DNA of 64,000 nt from Stratiolaelaps scimitus (taxonomy: Eukaryota; Arthropoda; Arachnida; Mesostigmata; Laelapidae), in assembly GCA_019614645.1 (NCBI GenBank), contig JABWDB010000007.1, forward strand, positions 6,275,501-6,339,500, given 5' to 3'. Position 1 is the stretch's first letter; the number at the start of each line of letters is the position of its first letter. Below, piece after piece: positions 1 to 12,130 of the stretch. A program made the translations under genes and the position numbers. A model generated the notes under the pieces. It was not told the origin of the DNA, searched no databases, and saw only the letters and a program-made list of their open reading frames with translations.

Positions 1-1376
1 GCCGTCGTTGACGTTGTTTCTCATCGTTCGACGTCGCCTTCGAGTGACGTAAACCTGGACTGGACCCGCGCTTCTTCTTCCTCCCCTACTTCACCCGATA
101 TCCAGCCACGGTGGTGACATTGATCATGGCGATGAGACTGAGAGACGATGGCGATCTCAGGTTTTTGCTCTCTATCAGCATACGCCGGCGAAGCAGGGCC
201 AGCAGGGCGAGGGCCATGGACGACGACGAGGACGACGACGGGTGGGGAACGACTGCAGATTCCTCCTTCAAGCAGCAGTAGCAGCAGCAGCGGGAGTAGT
301 AGCGGCTGCTGCTGCTGTAGCACATGCGCGACCAACGCGTGGCCCCGAGCCGTCGAAGCTCGCTTCCACTCGAACCCGTGCGCCTTTTCCCTTGCCATAT
401 CCCCTTGGCGTTTCCATAAGAAGACCAAGACCTCCAGTGATGGACGAAGAAATGGAGCAACTGCAACGGCGCTCACTGCGAGGCAAAAGCAGCAGCAGCA
501 GCAGCCGTAGCAATAACGGCAGCGGATGGCAGACGGGCTGAGCGGAAATCCCCGTTTCCTTCTCACCAATAAGCAGCGGAACGCCGAGCGACGAGGACCG
601 AAAGGAAGCTTGGGGATAGGGAAAAGACGAGCGGCCGGTTATAGACGAGGCCTGTGTTTGGCTGGCGGACGCGGCCACGGCTAGCGAGCAACGGGCAACG
701 GGTAGTGACGAGTCTGTACTTGTGTGCTTCGGCCAGCGTAAGCAAGCGGCCGACCGAAGGGCCGGCCTACAGATCGACCGAATGGAGATGGCAAAATCAT
801 CTAACCGACGGCTGGTGGCTGCAGAAACCCCGAAGCAGTCGTTGCGGCGTTGCCCGCGATGCAGTCCGCAAACGCCGACACGACGATCGCCTTCGGGAGA
901 GTATCGGCAGACGGTTCACCCACCCTCTATCCATCGTCTCGGCTCAGGTTCCTCGTTCTTCTACTTGTTAATGAGAGGCCGTTTGCGGGAACGGCGGAGG
1001 AATAGGAGGAAAAAAGCAGTAGATGACACCAGGAGGCATCCGAACGCAAGAAGCAGCTTGCTGGCTATGGGGGGCCGAAGGGGTTTGGGCTGGGAATAGA
1101 GGAGGATGTTTTAGCCGACTGTTGCAATGCCATTTCTAGTGCTGCATTTCCGGCTCGGATCAAGTCGAGATGTGGAGTTGGATAAGGGGAATGAAAGTCA
1201 GACACTTGGCGATCCGGTCCATGCTTCGGCCGACTCATCTGCGCTTGTGGAGTCACCGGAGCCGTATGCCTCGGTCGTCCGACATCGACCAACTGTCAAG
1301 GTTGTTGATTCTTCTCGATGGAATAGAGAAAGAATTTACACGCATATATATATTTTATTTCATTTGAGGTTTATTT

Positions 1377-1412
1377 TCGGAACTGCAGTTTCACAATGCT
1401 TAAGTTCTCGCG
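1377..1412 (-). repeat. Dispersed repeat family B, diverged copy
   Basis: Read on the minus strand this matches the family seen at 37624-37684: CTTAAGCATTGT, then a CTGCAG core, then AATAAACC. It is the most diverged of four copies in the window. The AATAAACC end looks like a retroelement 3' tail, but that is an inference. Confidence 0.5.
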
Positions 1413-1643
1413 AAAAAAAATATGATAAAGGTGTGTATAAAACAAGGTCAGGATAATCTGACTTGAAACACAATCAGGACATTTTGAAAAAATAAAATAA
1501 AATAATTGTAAAAACCAGGCACACCACAGTCCGGTGCGCAAATTTAGTTTCGGTGACAGAGACCTGTGGCAGTCGACTGACAACTATTGCTATAATTGCC
1601 CACTATTCAAAGTTTAACAATATATACAGGTATAATCGTCGAT

Positions 1644-1670
<27 letters not shown>
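1644..1670. repeat. (TA)n microsatellite
   Basis: An uninterrupted TA run of about 27 bases inside AT-rich sequence. Similar runs recur at 7855-7877, 29541-29570, 30675-30699, 30827-30853, 34052-34083, 37602-37623, 40843-40865, 51523-51563 and 59530-59560. Confidence 0.9.
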
Positions 1671-1674
<4 letters not shown>

Positions 1675-1814
1675 CTGCTGCCTTTAACTACTACTACCGA
1701 TATAGAAATAAATGTGTACGGATTTAATCAAGTGTCAAAATATACAAAATACAACTTACTCAAGCAGGCAATTCGACAATCATTTTTCGGCAAGTTCACT
1801 CCTATCTACCAATA

Positions 1815-1893
1815 ATTGGCCGGTAGTACATCAGTACACAGCCAGGGTATCACTCCGGTGATACTCTGTCTGTGTACTGACGAACTGGCCAAT
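1815..1893. mobile_element. Short palindromic MITE-like hairpin
   Basis: A nearly full-length inverted repeat: ATTGGCC at the left end and GGCCAAT at the right, with inner arms containing GTACACAG / CTGTGTAC and GTATCAC / GTGATAC closing at about 1856. TA lies immediately outside both ends, as expected for a Tc1/mariner-type target duplication. It ends 52 bases before the scratch acceptor at 1944-1945. A structured RNA is an alternative reading. Confidence 0.6.
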
Positions 1894-1945
1894 TAACCCA
1901 ACGAGGAATTATTGCAACAACTGCTTATTGGCTCTGATATTTCAG

Positions 1946-4900
1946 ATAAGACCGTGAGAAAGCCGCGTAACGACCGCGACTTCCATCGAAGTGAGAACGA
2001 GGAATTATCGGAGGGCCGGTTTGCACTGCTAGAATCTCCGCGATCACTCGAGTCCCGTCGGACACCTCCGACGCCAGGGGCAACTCTAGCTGGTATACAC
2101 GCCTATGCCGCACCTCTCGGGTATCCGCTAGAACTCTCGAATTCGACAACAGCGACACTGACTCCAACGTCAAGGTCGAACACACCTTCCCGTAGTAGCA
2201 ATCTGACAACGAGGCGGAGCCCTACATTGACACCACCTTTACACGTAACGCTAGCGAGTACGCGATCAACGTCGCCTCAGCTAGACTTCTCCCCCTCGCC
2301 TTACCATGGCGTTGTTGTCCCGCGAGAATTTGATCGACACACCCCGCCTGGTGTCCTCGATATCGCTGCCGCTCAGTGTCCGACGGTCGCTCCGCGGATA
2401 TTCAATCCAGCTTTCGACATCCCGTTTAGACCCAGTAGGACGGTGCCGTTACCGACGCCAGCCGGCGAGGCGATCGACCTCAGCACGAGACAGAATGGCG
2501 GTATAGCATGTGTTGATCAAGGTCGTCAGTCGCGTCAGCAGCCATCCGTCACGGTGTGCTATACTTATGACGCATTTTTCATATCGGATGGCCGCTCCAA
2601 GAAGAAGGTATAACTAACGCGCCCTAGTCTAATCTGCCATAGGGCCACTGTCATTTACACTGTATGCCACAATGTGATACATAATAATATCCAGCTATAC
2701 TAACTAATAGGGAGTACATTGATAAAATGATTACATTCAGCCTTAGACTCGCTGTGGGTATTCAATATACAGGAAAGACGGTGCTATTACGGATACAATA
2801 CAATCGTTTTAGTACAAAATTTACACCTATATAAATCGGTGGATTCGACGAGAGCAGCAGCTTATTATTATTCAGAGAGATGACGAATGTTACAATGTAG
2901 CAGAGCCCCGTTTGTAGAGGGTTGTTAATGTAGATTCACTTATTCCTCATACGTTTGTTTGCGGACACCAGCCCCCGAAGCTGAAATCATGTTCGGCGGA
3001 GGCCATTCTGGGGGTGGCCCCCGTAGTGCAGTCGGATCAAGCGCCCACCGAGTCGTCGGGTCCCTCTCGCTACCCATGCTCGGAGTGTGGCAGACACTAC
3101 GCCACTTCATCCAACCTCTCGCGGCATAAACAGACACATCGGAGTCCAGATTCGCAGCTCGCCAAGAAATGCCCCACCTGTGGAAAGGTAGGCCACAGTG
3201 TATGTGTGTGATCATGCCATTCGATCGCCAAGTAGCGCAAGCGTTACTCGCTCTAGATGATAATACACAACAATCGATTCCTGCATATCAGGATACCTCC
3301 TGTCCTGTCCCTGACGTTGCTCGAAACTTGGACCACAGCATGTTTTTTTCGGTATCCTATTTGAATTTTCCGGCTTCGTTTGTTTTTAGTAGCTTGTAGA
3401 GTTGTACCGTCTCTTAATTTCAGTAGGCCCTTTTCGCAGTTCCCGGTTATGCTTTGGAGCCCATCCCCTCTCTCACGTAACTTCGCATGCTATGCTATCC
3501 ACGCGGTGAATTCAAACGCTCGAAAACATCGTCAGCTCCGTGAAACGAGGCATCTCCGTGTGTTTCACTCTGTTGCTGAGATGGGTGCCTCTGACAGTTG
3601 GAGCGCAGTTTGAATAACCGTCGTTTTAGCGTCGCCGCCTCATCATCAAGTTTCCCCTGGGAACTTCCTTAAAACGGCGAACGGGGCTATAGGCTGTAGG
3701 CTACCGACCCTCTACTTGATGCTCGGTGCTAACAGACCTCGGGGTGGTTGTTGCGGCGAGCGCGGGCCGAACGTAGACCTCGGATACGAATGGTGTCTTA
3801 GTCCGCTGAGGGTGCTCAGACCAAAGACCTTTTGACTAACGCTCCTACGTCGGTGCTCATCTGCGACCGAAGGTGGACCGGCCACTGCTCAATCTTCCCC
3901 ACATAGTCCTCGTTTTCTCTTATTGTTGTGGTCGTCACCCGCCCCCATCATATGAGTGTCGGCTCATCCGTGCGGGCTGCAGCAGCAGAAAGCCATCTCG
4001 AGAGCGTCTCGACGAGCGAGCCGCAAGTGAGTGCCAGCGAGGTAGTCGCAGCATTGTTACACAGAGGAGGTCGTCTGCATCTTCTGGACGGCCCCCATTC
4101 CGTGAAGATAGCATTGGCCTCGTGTGGACCCCCGTGGAGGGGAGACCGTGCGGGTGGCGTGCGTCGAGTCGAAAGACGTGGGCTCCCGCGACGAGTTGGG
4201 AACGAGTTGAATATGAAGATGAGCTGTTGGGCCGCTATACGTCGACGCTCCACCTTCATACCTTACGGACACATCAGCATTACACGCGAAATGGGTGATG
4301 CATTTTGTCCGATGATGGCTTTCACGGGGAGCCCTTTCAAGAGATGCCATTTTTATGATGGACCACTCGAGATGAGTATGTACTGAACAAAACGAAATGG
4401 GCCCCATCATTAACCATGTTTCTTACGGAATATCCCCATAGTTCTAAGGGGGTGAGACATTCACATGTGGCAGTAGGTTTACTCCATCCCGTTACGCTGA
4501 TTTGCGGCAATTAAGTGTCCACAAATAAAAATACATAAGAATAAATTTGCAACAAATCGCTGTGGGCTCTTCTAGAACGTCACGATACGAAAGTCAATTA
4601 GTCGGGAGTAGCGGTCGAATTGCTCAATCTCAACTAAGTAAATTGAAGCTGGCTCGCGTGTTAGCTCAGAGTAACATATGAAATTGTGTTAAAGGGATTC
4701 GAGCAATTTGTTCACCATCGATTGGCCATTATCAGTTCGACCCATGTGTATTATATGTGCCCAGCTCCATCTAAAAACAGGGAAGATAACAGTTCGCGAA
4801 TAGAACAATGAGCGTCCGCCGACTCAGGCACAAAGAGAGAGGTCAGCCGGAAAGGTTAAGGCCAGTGTTGTCTAAGACGCGCACGGCGTGAGCCTGGTCG

Positions 4901-7012
4901 ATTATCTTTTTCCAGCGTGAGAAGAACAACAGGCGAATCTTAGGCTCACTTGTTACTTCGCCTCGACGGCGCGCTGTACAGCAAGATGCTTGGTACACTG
5001 ATGTGTATCGTTATACAAACATATAATGCAATAGTTTTAATTACCCTGAAAAAATGCACTATTTTTAAGAGTATCACACGCAGACTTGGGTCTATTAGCG
5101 ATGTAAAGGTCTTACAAAAGAAAAAGACGTTAGCATTTTAGGCCCATTAAAACTGGAGTAAATTTGGCACCAATTTTCCATTCGGAATCTCGACTTGTTT
5201 CACCTTTGCCCGGAGAAGGACTGCTGTCGTGTGGCGACAAAAGAAGAACTCATTTTTATTTGGGCCACGCAGGTCAAAATTCGCATTCGGAACGAATTCG
5301 ACCCTCTGTTTCTTGAAGTTTGCCGCTTTGAGAGTGGTCACTTCAAATATTCATAATGACTTCTTTTACGAAGAACAACTAGAGGGTGTAACACAGTCTA
5401 CATATGGAAGCGCGGAGTGGCTGATACGACTATATGTCTCTAACGATTAGGTCGCTTGACACGACTGATGTCTCGTCATAATGAAAACGCGTCCCCGCAA
5501 AGAAATGAACTACTTTGTATTTACTGAATTTAATAAGAAATATTCCTTAGCATCTCTTCACTGTTAAGTAATTAAAATTACTTGGGTATGAGCACAACTC
5601 ACCCTCAGAGATTTTCTCATATTCGGCAGCACGCGATTTTGAACCCGGCTGTACAAATTGCAGATCAATACGTACAAATTTGAGAAATAAGTAAACATTT
5701 CCGAACCTCTCCCCTCTTTCGAAGACCATACTACAAATGCAAGATTATATAATACCATTGTATCCGCTACGCACATCTATTAGTTGCCACACATCCAAAT
5801 CCTCTTTACCCTTCTGTCTTTCTGCGCCGAAGCCTGCAATGTGACAGGAGTTCTGTAGTACCCGATGTTACGTTTGCAAAATGTTACCTATTTCGTTTTG
5901 ACAATTTGTTACGCTTTGTAGGTGTACGTGTCGATGCCCGCCCTCGCGATGCATCTCCTCACCCATAAATTGAGTCACAAGTGCAACGTGTGCGGGAAAG
6001 CCTTCTCCCGGCAGTGGCTACTTCAAGGGCACATGCGATCGCACACCGGTAGGTCGAAAAAGGACAGCAACAACAGACAAAAACAACTTGCTTCGAATGA
6101 GACGAAGCACTATAATAATTGAGCTATATGATTATATAAGCGATTTGTTTCCTGTAGACATGCCAAAAACACCCCGGTGTGACGCGCATCGGGTAGCACT
6201 GTATCAATCAGCAGTAAAGTGTATTTCAATCATATGATTGTACGTGTTCGTGGTCGTTTTCATTTCAAACGAACACTCGGAGAAATATGTCAATAGGCTT
6301 CGCGAAGTAGTTCAGTAGATGGATTGTTGAGAAGCTGAGAAGCGAATATACCATTTTTCCTACATAGGTTTAACATGCATACACATCAACGGTCACCATT
6401 GCATAGCAGAGACACAAAGCGCGGTTCATTTAACCCCTACACAAATTGGTGCAGTATATTGTACACTATATTAATAGCCCAAGGGTTAACATCATGTAGG
6501 AGAGTTCTTCTTATGGGTTTAGAAAGCTAACACGACAATATTCGTTGTTACATCCTCATCTGAATATTGAACTAGGCGAGAAGCCGTTTGGCTGCGCGCA
6601 TTGCGGAAAGGCGTTTGCCGACCGTTCGAATCTGCGAGCGCACATGCAAACCCACTCGGGCCTGAAGTTCTTCAAATGCGACCGCTGCCAACGCCGGTTC
6701 GCTCTGAAGAGCTACCTCAACAAACATCTCGAGGCAGCATGCGTTACATCGACTTCATCGGCAGTGAAGTCACTTCACGAAGTGGACGTTGATATCGATG
6801 ACGACGACAACGACGACGATGACGAGCGTCGCCATAATGACGGCGACCACCTGATAGGGACCGACCCACACCATGATTGTTACGATGAAAGGTTCGCCGG
6901 TCTACCGGGATCTCCATCATCCCCGTCATTCCCACTATTGTCAAACACGGACAGGAATCTCAATGTTGTGCCATCGCCGAACGCCGTCAGGAACGCGTAC
7001 CTTTTGCCGTGA
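1946..7012 (+). CDS. scrt: Scratch-family C2H2 zinc-finger repressor, 4 exons (5' partial)
   Basis: Sequence-specific transcriptional repressor of the Snail superfamily, acting in the nucleus and known from neural differentiation in animals. Coding exons: 1946-2607, 2972-3187, 5922-6048 and 6576-7012 (TGA at 7010), all with GT-AG borders and matching phases; 479 residues are visible. Exon 1946-2607 is Ser/Thr/Pro-rich. It carries a CtBP-type motif AIDLS (residues 175-179) and ends with [14 protein letters not shown], the block diagnostic of Scratch rather than Snail/Slug. Five zinc fingers follow: finger 1 about 254-276 ([21 protein letters not shown]), finger 2 split by the intron at 3187/5922 ([18 protein letters not shown], Scratch-specific), finger 3 ([21 protein letters not shown]), finger 4 ([21 protein letters not shown]) and a C2HC finger 5 ([22 protein letters not shown]). 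An acidic D/E-rich and Ser/Pro tail ends the protein. The N-terminal SNAG exon is not seen; exon 1946 starts in phase needing one upstream nucleotide. Identity is firm; the first exon and UTRs are unknown. Confidence 0.93.
3188..5921 (+). other. Scratch intron splitting zinc finger 2
   Basis: A 2.7-kb phase-0 intron (donor GTAGGC at 3188, acceptor TTGTAG at 5916-5921). Overlapping open frames on both strands at 3.87-4.41 kb have no recognisable domain and compete with one another, so no gene is called. Nothing else distinctive is seen apart from AT-rich unique sequence. Confidence 0.6.
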
Positions 7013-7877
7013 GATCGGGTGTCGACCAGTGAACTCCGAAGCTTCAATAGGACAATGCAAAAAGATTGGACCTGAACTTCGTTCGGCAGACGGGGACGGC
7101 TGCTCGTTCAATGGTCGAATCGCCGGGCAACACAAACGCTAAACCATTCGTGGAAAAATAATACGACATAAAATCGGACAACGAAGCAAATTAATGGCAT
7201 AGTTAATATAAAAATACCATTGAGAGATTGTGTGACAATCTTCGAGCTGGTATTGTCATTAAACACACATAATATCGCCACTCTACAATTCTCTATTACA
7301 TGGAAACATCGAACTAGGTCGACGAATTGAAATCACGATACAAGACACAAGTGATCCCTGGGACGTATGTTATAGCTGGTCTACAGAATGTGGGACTTGT
7401 CAATCCTTATCAGAATTCGTAAATTTCAATGATTCCTGTTGAATAAGCAGAAGGCGTATTGAAACTGCTTATGAAATATGTGGGACTTACTTACTTAGCT
7501 AAAATGGTGGCTGTTTAAATACCTGTGAACAATCAGGATCCATTAGCGTGCGGTGAATGCAGACCCGCACAAACACGTACACACACTGCATGATAGACAA
7601 CATGTACATATATAAAAACTGAATGCATAGTTATTATAATTATAGTAGGCATTCGCTGACATCTTAGGCAATGTGTTACGCATTATTATTGTAGATTGGC
7701 AATTTCTGATGATGATGATGAAATAGATAACGCATATGTCGCTTTTGAGCACCTTTAGCCTCGGCGATAAGCGAAAGTTGGTGTCGAGCAATTTTCGACA
7801 ACGGCAAAGGAAGATGGCGCAATAATCTTTCAACTTCCCTCTCTCTCTCGTTCTATATATATATATATATATATATA

Positions 7878-8155
7878 GTGCTGGAATAAACTTAAGGCAC
7901 CCCTATATTTCAACAAAAAGGAGCACACGTTTGAGCAATTTATTCTCTATCAGATTAATGTACGTGTCAAATAAGCTACATATTTTTTAGCTTTTATTGT
8001 GGCAGGCTGCATGCGACCTCATATGCGCTGTTTTTTGTGGTGTGTATGTTATTTGACAAGTAAATTAACCTGATAGAGAATACATTCCTCAAATGTGTGC
8101 TCCTTGTAACGATTTGTTGAAATATAGGGGTGCCTTAAGTTTATGCCCAGCACGG
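7878..8155. mobile_element. Non-autonomous inverted-repeat DNA transposon (MITE)
   Basis: About 278 bp with terminal inverted repeats of about 110 bases. Both ends begin GTGCTGG and share CTTAAGGCACCCC, TATATTTCAACAAA, GGAGCACAC, a TTCTCTATCAG motif and GTCAAATAA in the same order when the right end is reverse-complemented. The unique centre is only about 50 bases (around 7985-8045) and has no ORF. TA flanks both ends, although the left one lies inside a (TA)n run. Long arms, small size and TA flanks fit a Tc1/mariner-type MITE that needs a transposase in trans. No autonomous copy is in the window. Confidence 0.85.
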
Positions 8156-8249
8156 TATATATATACATAGGCCTTTAGTCAACTGCCGCTAGTGTTAATA
8201 TATATATATATATACGGCCGTGTAGCAATGACAGTTTCACAACAAAACG

Positions 8250-8280
8250 TATATAAATAGCAACGTTCAGAGTTCAGCTT
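8250..8280 (+). promoter_or_regulatory. Candidate TATA/Initiator core promoter
   Basis: TATATAAATA at 8250-8259 is followed by TTCAG initiator-like motifs, with A at 8276 about 26 bases downstream. This spacing is normal for arthropod TATA promoters. The downstream 200 bases have no convincing ORF, so any transcript would start with a non-coding exon. Because it lies in AT-rich sequence, a chance match is possible. Confidence 0.3.
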
Positions 8281-11200
8281 GTTACTCGACGATCGCGTTA
8301 GCAAGCGAGTGTGTCAATTAGTTCTCACCGAGCAGCGATCACCAGTGTCCCAGCATAGACTTCATTCCTCAGCTGCAATACGACCACTAATCAATTGTAT
8401 ATATATATACACATATGATATAGACGTTACGAGAATCGCTGGCCAGTACAGCAATCATCACCATTGTATCTATGCAACACGAATGAGCTAAGAACTGAAA
8501 AATGTTTTTAGCTCGAGATCAATCTAATGAAATACAATCAAGTCGATATACAGCCCCATGTCCGTATGCTAACATTGCTTTATTTATACGAATAGATATG
8601 CGTTCGACTAACAAATATGTGAGAGGTAATCGCGACATTCAGGGGCCGGGATAGCAACACAAATCGAATAAAGACGAGAAAAAAATCACTTTCGCGCGCG
8701 AGACAAAGAGAGAGAGATGGTAGCTGGCAGCGTAGCGACGAATGGGACATGAATCTATATAGGAAAAGGAAACAGGTACTGAAATGCTACTAGGGATCCC
8801 CTCACCACCACATACACCTTCGTGATACAAACAGACCACACCGCTTGCGAGGTAGCGATCAGTGGCAATATATATATATTTTTTCTGTAAAAAAAGGATA
8901 ACTACTAAAGCAAAAACAGCAACATACAATAATTGAGAATTATTATTTATTGTTATTATTATTTATAAGAAAAAAAATGCAGCAACCAAAACCAAACTGT
9001 AGAGGGCAGTACCTTAGATTCAAAGTGAACGCCAAATGTAGGCTTAGGTTCATCGGAGGAGTGGCTCATTTCGTAAAGCATTTTACAAAGTCATCGTATG
9101 CGTGGAAAATGACGCATATATATATATATATATGTGTGTGTGTATCTACGTATACGAGCATAGGCAATGATGTCATAATTAAAGGTTACATAAGCGTTAT
9201 AAATATATATAAAAAAAACAGTAAGGTTTCGAACAGATTGAGCCAAACTATGATGGCGTATAAGTCATTGGACGGACTCCTTGGTGGGAGCCAACCCCGA
9301 TTGAATACGCGTAGCCACGGATTGTAAACAAGACCCCAGGTAGACGAACGCATCAACAACGAATATACCTTGCAGTTGTTTGTCAGAAACATGCCCGTGT
9401 AATGCTTTATTAACTCTGAAACTGGTTAATCGCTTGACTAGGTGAGCGTTATAGTTGCTGCTTCACGAAGTATAATTGAGGCATATATGAAAAACTAAAT
9501 AAGGATTGATTACACATTACGTTGGCAGAAAAATCGATAATTTAAAGCGGTAATTAGCGGCCCGATGCATATAATTTGCATATATTGATAGTGTAACGCA
9601 GGGTGACTTACAATTGCCGCAAAGTATGTTTCAAACCAACCAGAAATATTTCTTGCGCAGCCCTCCACGGAACAAAGGCGAATAGTTCAAAATGCTGATA
9701 CCAAAGTTTAAAGGGCACACAAGTTCAGAACCCTAATTTGCATTGTTTCTACTATAGGTACGCTTAACGAATATCTCTGAGATTAATTAGAAATATCTTC
9801 ATTACAAGAATAATTGGCAAATTCGGATCAACGAGCCTTCCACCTTGAATTTTGACATCTCTACAAGAGCGAGACTAGCTTCGGGTCATTATTGCATAAC
9901 GGTCGCTCTGGTAGGACAGTACATGGCAAACATTTTAAGGACAATCCAGAAGTCAAAGGCGAAGGAGTCTATTGTTCATTTATTAGGATTTTTCCAAACA
10001 TGCCGTTATTTCTGTGCTCTCGAATATCTAATGTTTTTTTCCCGCCGGCGTTATCATTAAGAGAGACCTGGCAACAGCGAAAGCAGGTTAAGACTTGAGT
10101 TAGTTATCTGATAATTATTACTATGATCATATATCATTGTGATGAAGTGTCACGTTCGTTATTGACGTATCTGTTAGAATTGCCCGGATGAATGAATGCT
10201 ACATCGCGTTTTCGGTCAAAATCTTTTTGCTTATCAAAGCTCCGCTCACATACGTCTTTTACGAGCGCGTACGTAGATAGCTGTGGGCACATTTGCGTTC
10301 CAGTGAGCCGAAATGGGCTCAATTAACGTTTGCAGCGTTTTGCAACACAATTTAGAAGATCGGTGAACTCGGACGAGATCGCGGAGTAATTATTTTTCAC
10401 AAACAGGCATTTTTATTTTTTAGACATCTACTTAATATTGGGCCTATTGGAGCGACTAATATTATTTAGCGTGTAGCTATTACGGCTCACGGATTACATG
10501 CGTTTTGGCCGTTTGCGCCTAAAAGCTACATGCAATATTTTTTCTACATTCACTTATAGAATATACTATTCAAATTTTGTCTTAATCATTTCGTAATTTT
10601 TCTATCTCCAAAAATTGGTGTCGGTAAAGTCCACCACGGTTGTGACCGAAGCGCTCAAAAACGGCAGAGTTCGGCCACGTCCAGACGATAAGTTGTAGAT
10701 AGGCTTTTTGGATCTTACCCTTGAGATCGAGATTACAAGGCGAAATACTTCCCTTTCTAACACTAAAAAGTACAGCATGGAGAACCCAGGTAGGTATTTA
10801 AAGGCGTGGCAAATTTCCGACTTCATCTTTAATGGCTGACTTGCAAGGTAAGGAACGTGAATCTGAATATTTGAAAAAACACGTAAAGTTTGATGATCAA
10901 CTATAACTTATCTCGTGCATCTGTTTCAACAACATTTAGGATTTCGTTTACGTTTCTACAAGTGAAATAAAAACGATCTCGCTATAGAACATAATTAATG
11001 TAGGTATAGTTGAATGGAAAAAAATAGTCGCAATACTTTTGTAGTTGAACTAATTCTCTAATTTGTTCATTTAGTTTATTTTTTTTTATTTTTTTTTTAT
11101 GAGGAAAACGGAAATACCTACCCCGCTTTCCCCACGCCTCCCAAGTGGGAGAGAGCCCCCTGGAAAACCGCCGCAATCAGGCATACCCTCACGGAGACCC

Positions 11201-12130
11201 TGAAAAAATTCCGGTCCCTACCCCCAACGTTTATATTTAGTTTATTTAAAGCAGTATAACTAAATGTAATCAACTACTGTACAGCTAATGTTAATAAATT
11301 ATATTAATTACCTATTAAATAGATGACATTTTTTAAATACTACTAATAAAGTACATTTCATCACGTCACACGCATTAATTAACAGATTCACGTGGCGAAA
11401 GACTTGCTTTCAGTTTAATGACAGTTTTTGGATGGCTGTAATCGCACATGACGACCCACTCGCCAGAGCTCGTTTCGTGCGCTGAGGGATACTTTGGAAC
11501 TTCAGTAATATTTACGAACACTTCGTTTCATGTTAGTTTCCACGTTTATCGTAATTAAATACTTCACTTCACGAAGCTATAATCCCACCACATCACAGAA
11601 CCCGGTGATTACATTTAAAGAGGGGTGATCGTAGACGTTGAATGGTTGCTGTGGGTCAGCCCGGGAAATTTGCCCGGTGATTGTAGGCGATAGCCTTTCT
11701 CGCCAAATCGACGGATCCCGGGAAGTTCGGATTACGTGGTCGACCTGACAAGTGCCTCCTTTTCTTAATAGGATTCCTAAGCGGCGCAAACAAAGCATCG
11801 AATCAGGATTCTAATACGTCGACGACTTCCGATGTGACGAATTCAGTTGGCGATAAGGTAAACCCTTACGTGAAAATACTTCATACTCAAGAGTCATTGT
11901 AGAAGAGTTTCTATCGAACATTCGAATGTGAACAGATTGAGCGGAACACCAATCTAACAAAGGAGCCTCATAGTCCCCAGTTGGAGTTGGGTTACTCCAC
12001 CTCTTGGGACTCTTCGCGTATCCGTCACACGTTCTGCGGACTATCGCGGCTGACTGTTTCGTGAAGTGCAAACGACACGATTTAAATTTGGTGCGCCCGA
12101 ATAAGGGAGGCTAGAAATTTACTGGACGTC

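Larger units (their letters stand above)
1..1943. other. Region upstream of the first visible scratch exon
   Basis: GC-rich to about 1.3 kb, with interrupted CAG/GCA triplets near 273-325 and 487-510, then AT-rich with a (TA)n run. Open frames here (for example 148-510 + or 21-569 -) are low-complexity products of the triplets and show no domain. It may hold scratch 5' UTR, intron or promoter sequence. No SNAG-type start (MPR.FLVKK) was found. Confidence 0.4.
7013..12130. other. Intergenic stretch between scratch and sgt1
   Basis: The start is presumably scratch 3' UTR. It contains an inverted-repeat element (7878-8155), a candidate TATA promoter (8250-8280), (TA)n runs, T-rich tracts around 11080-11100 and a GC-richer block at about 11110-11220 that may be repeat debris. 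No open frame here has recognisable similarity. Confidence 0.5.

Noticed and set aside
148..510. Overlapping frames at the left end
   Set aside because: Driven by CAG-type triplets open in several frames at once, with no recognisable protein.
1127..1160. MPFLVLHF, resembling a SNAG start for scratch
   Set aside because: Lacks the Arg and Lys residues of MPR.FLVKK and has no in-phase donor after it.
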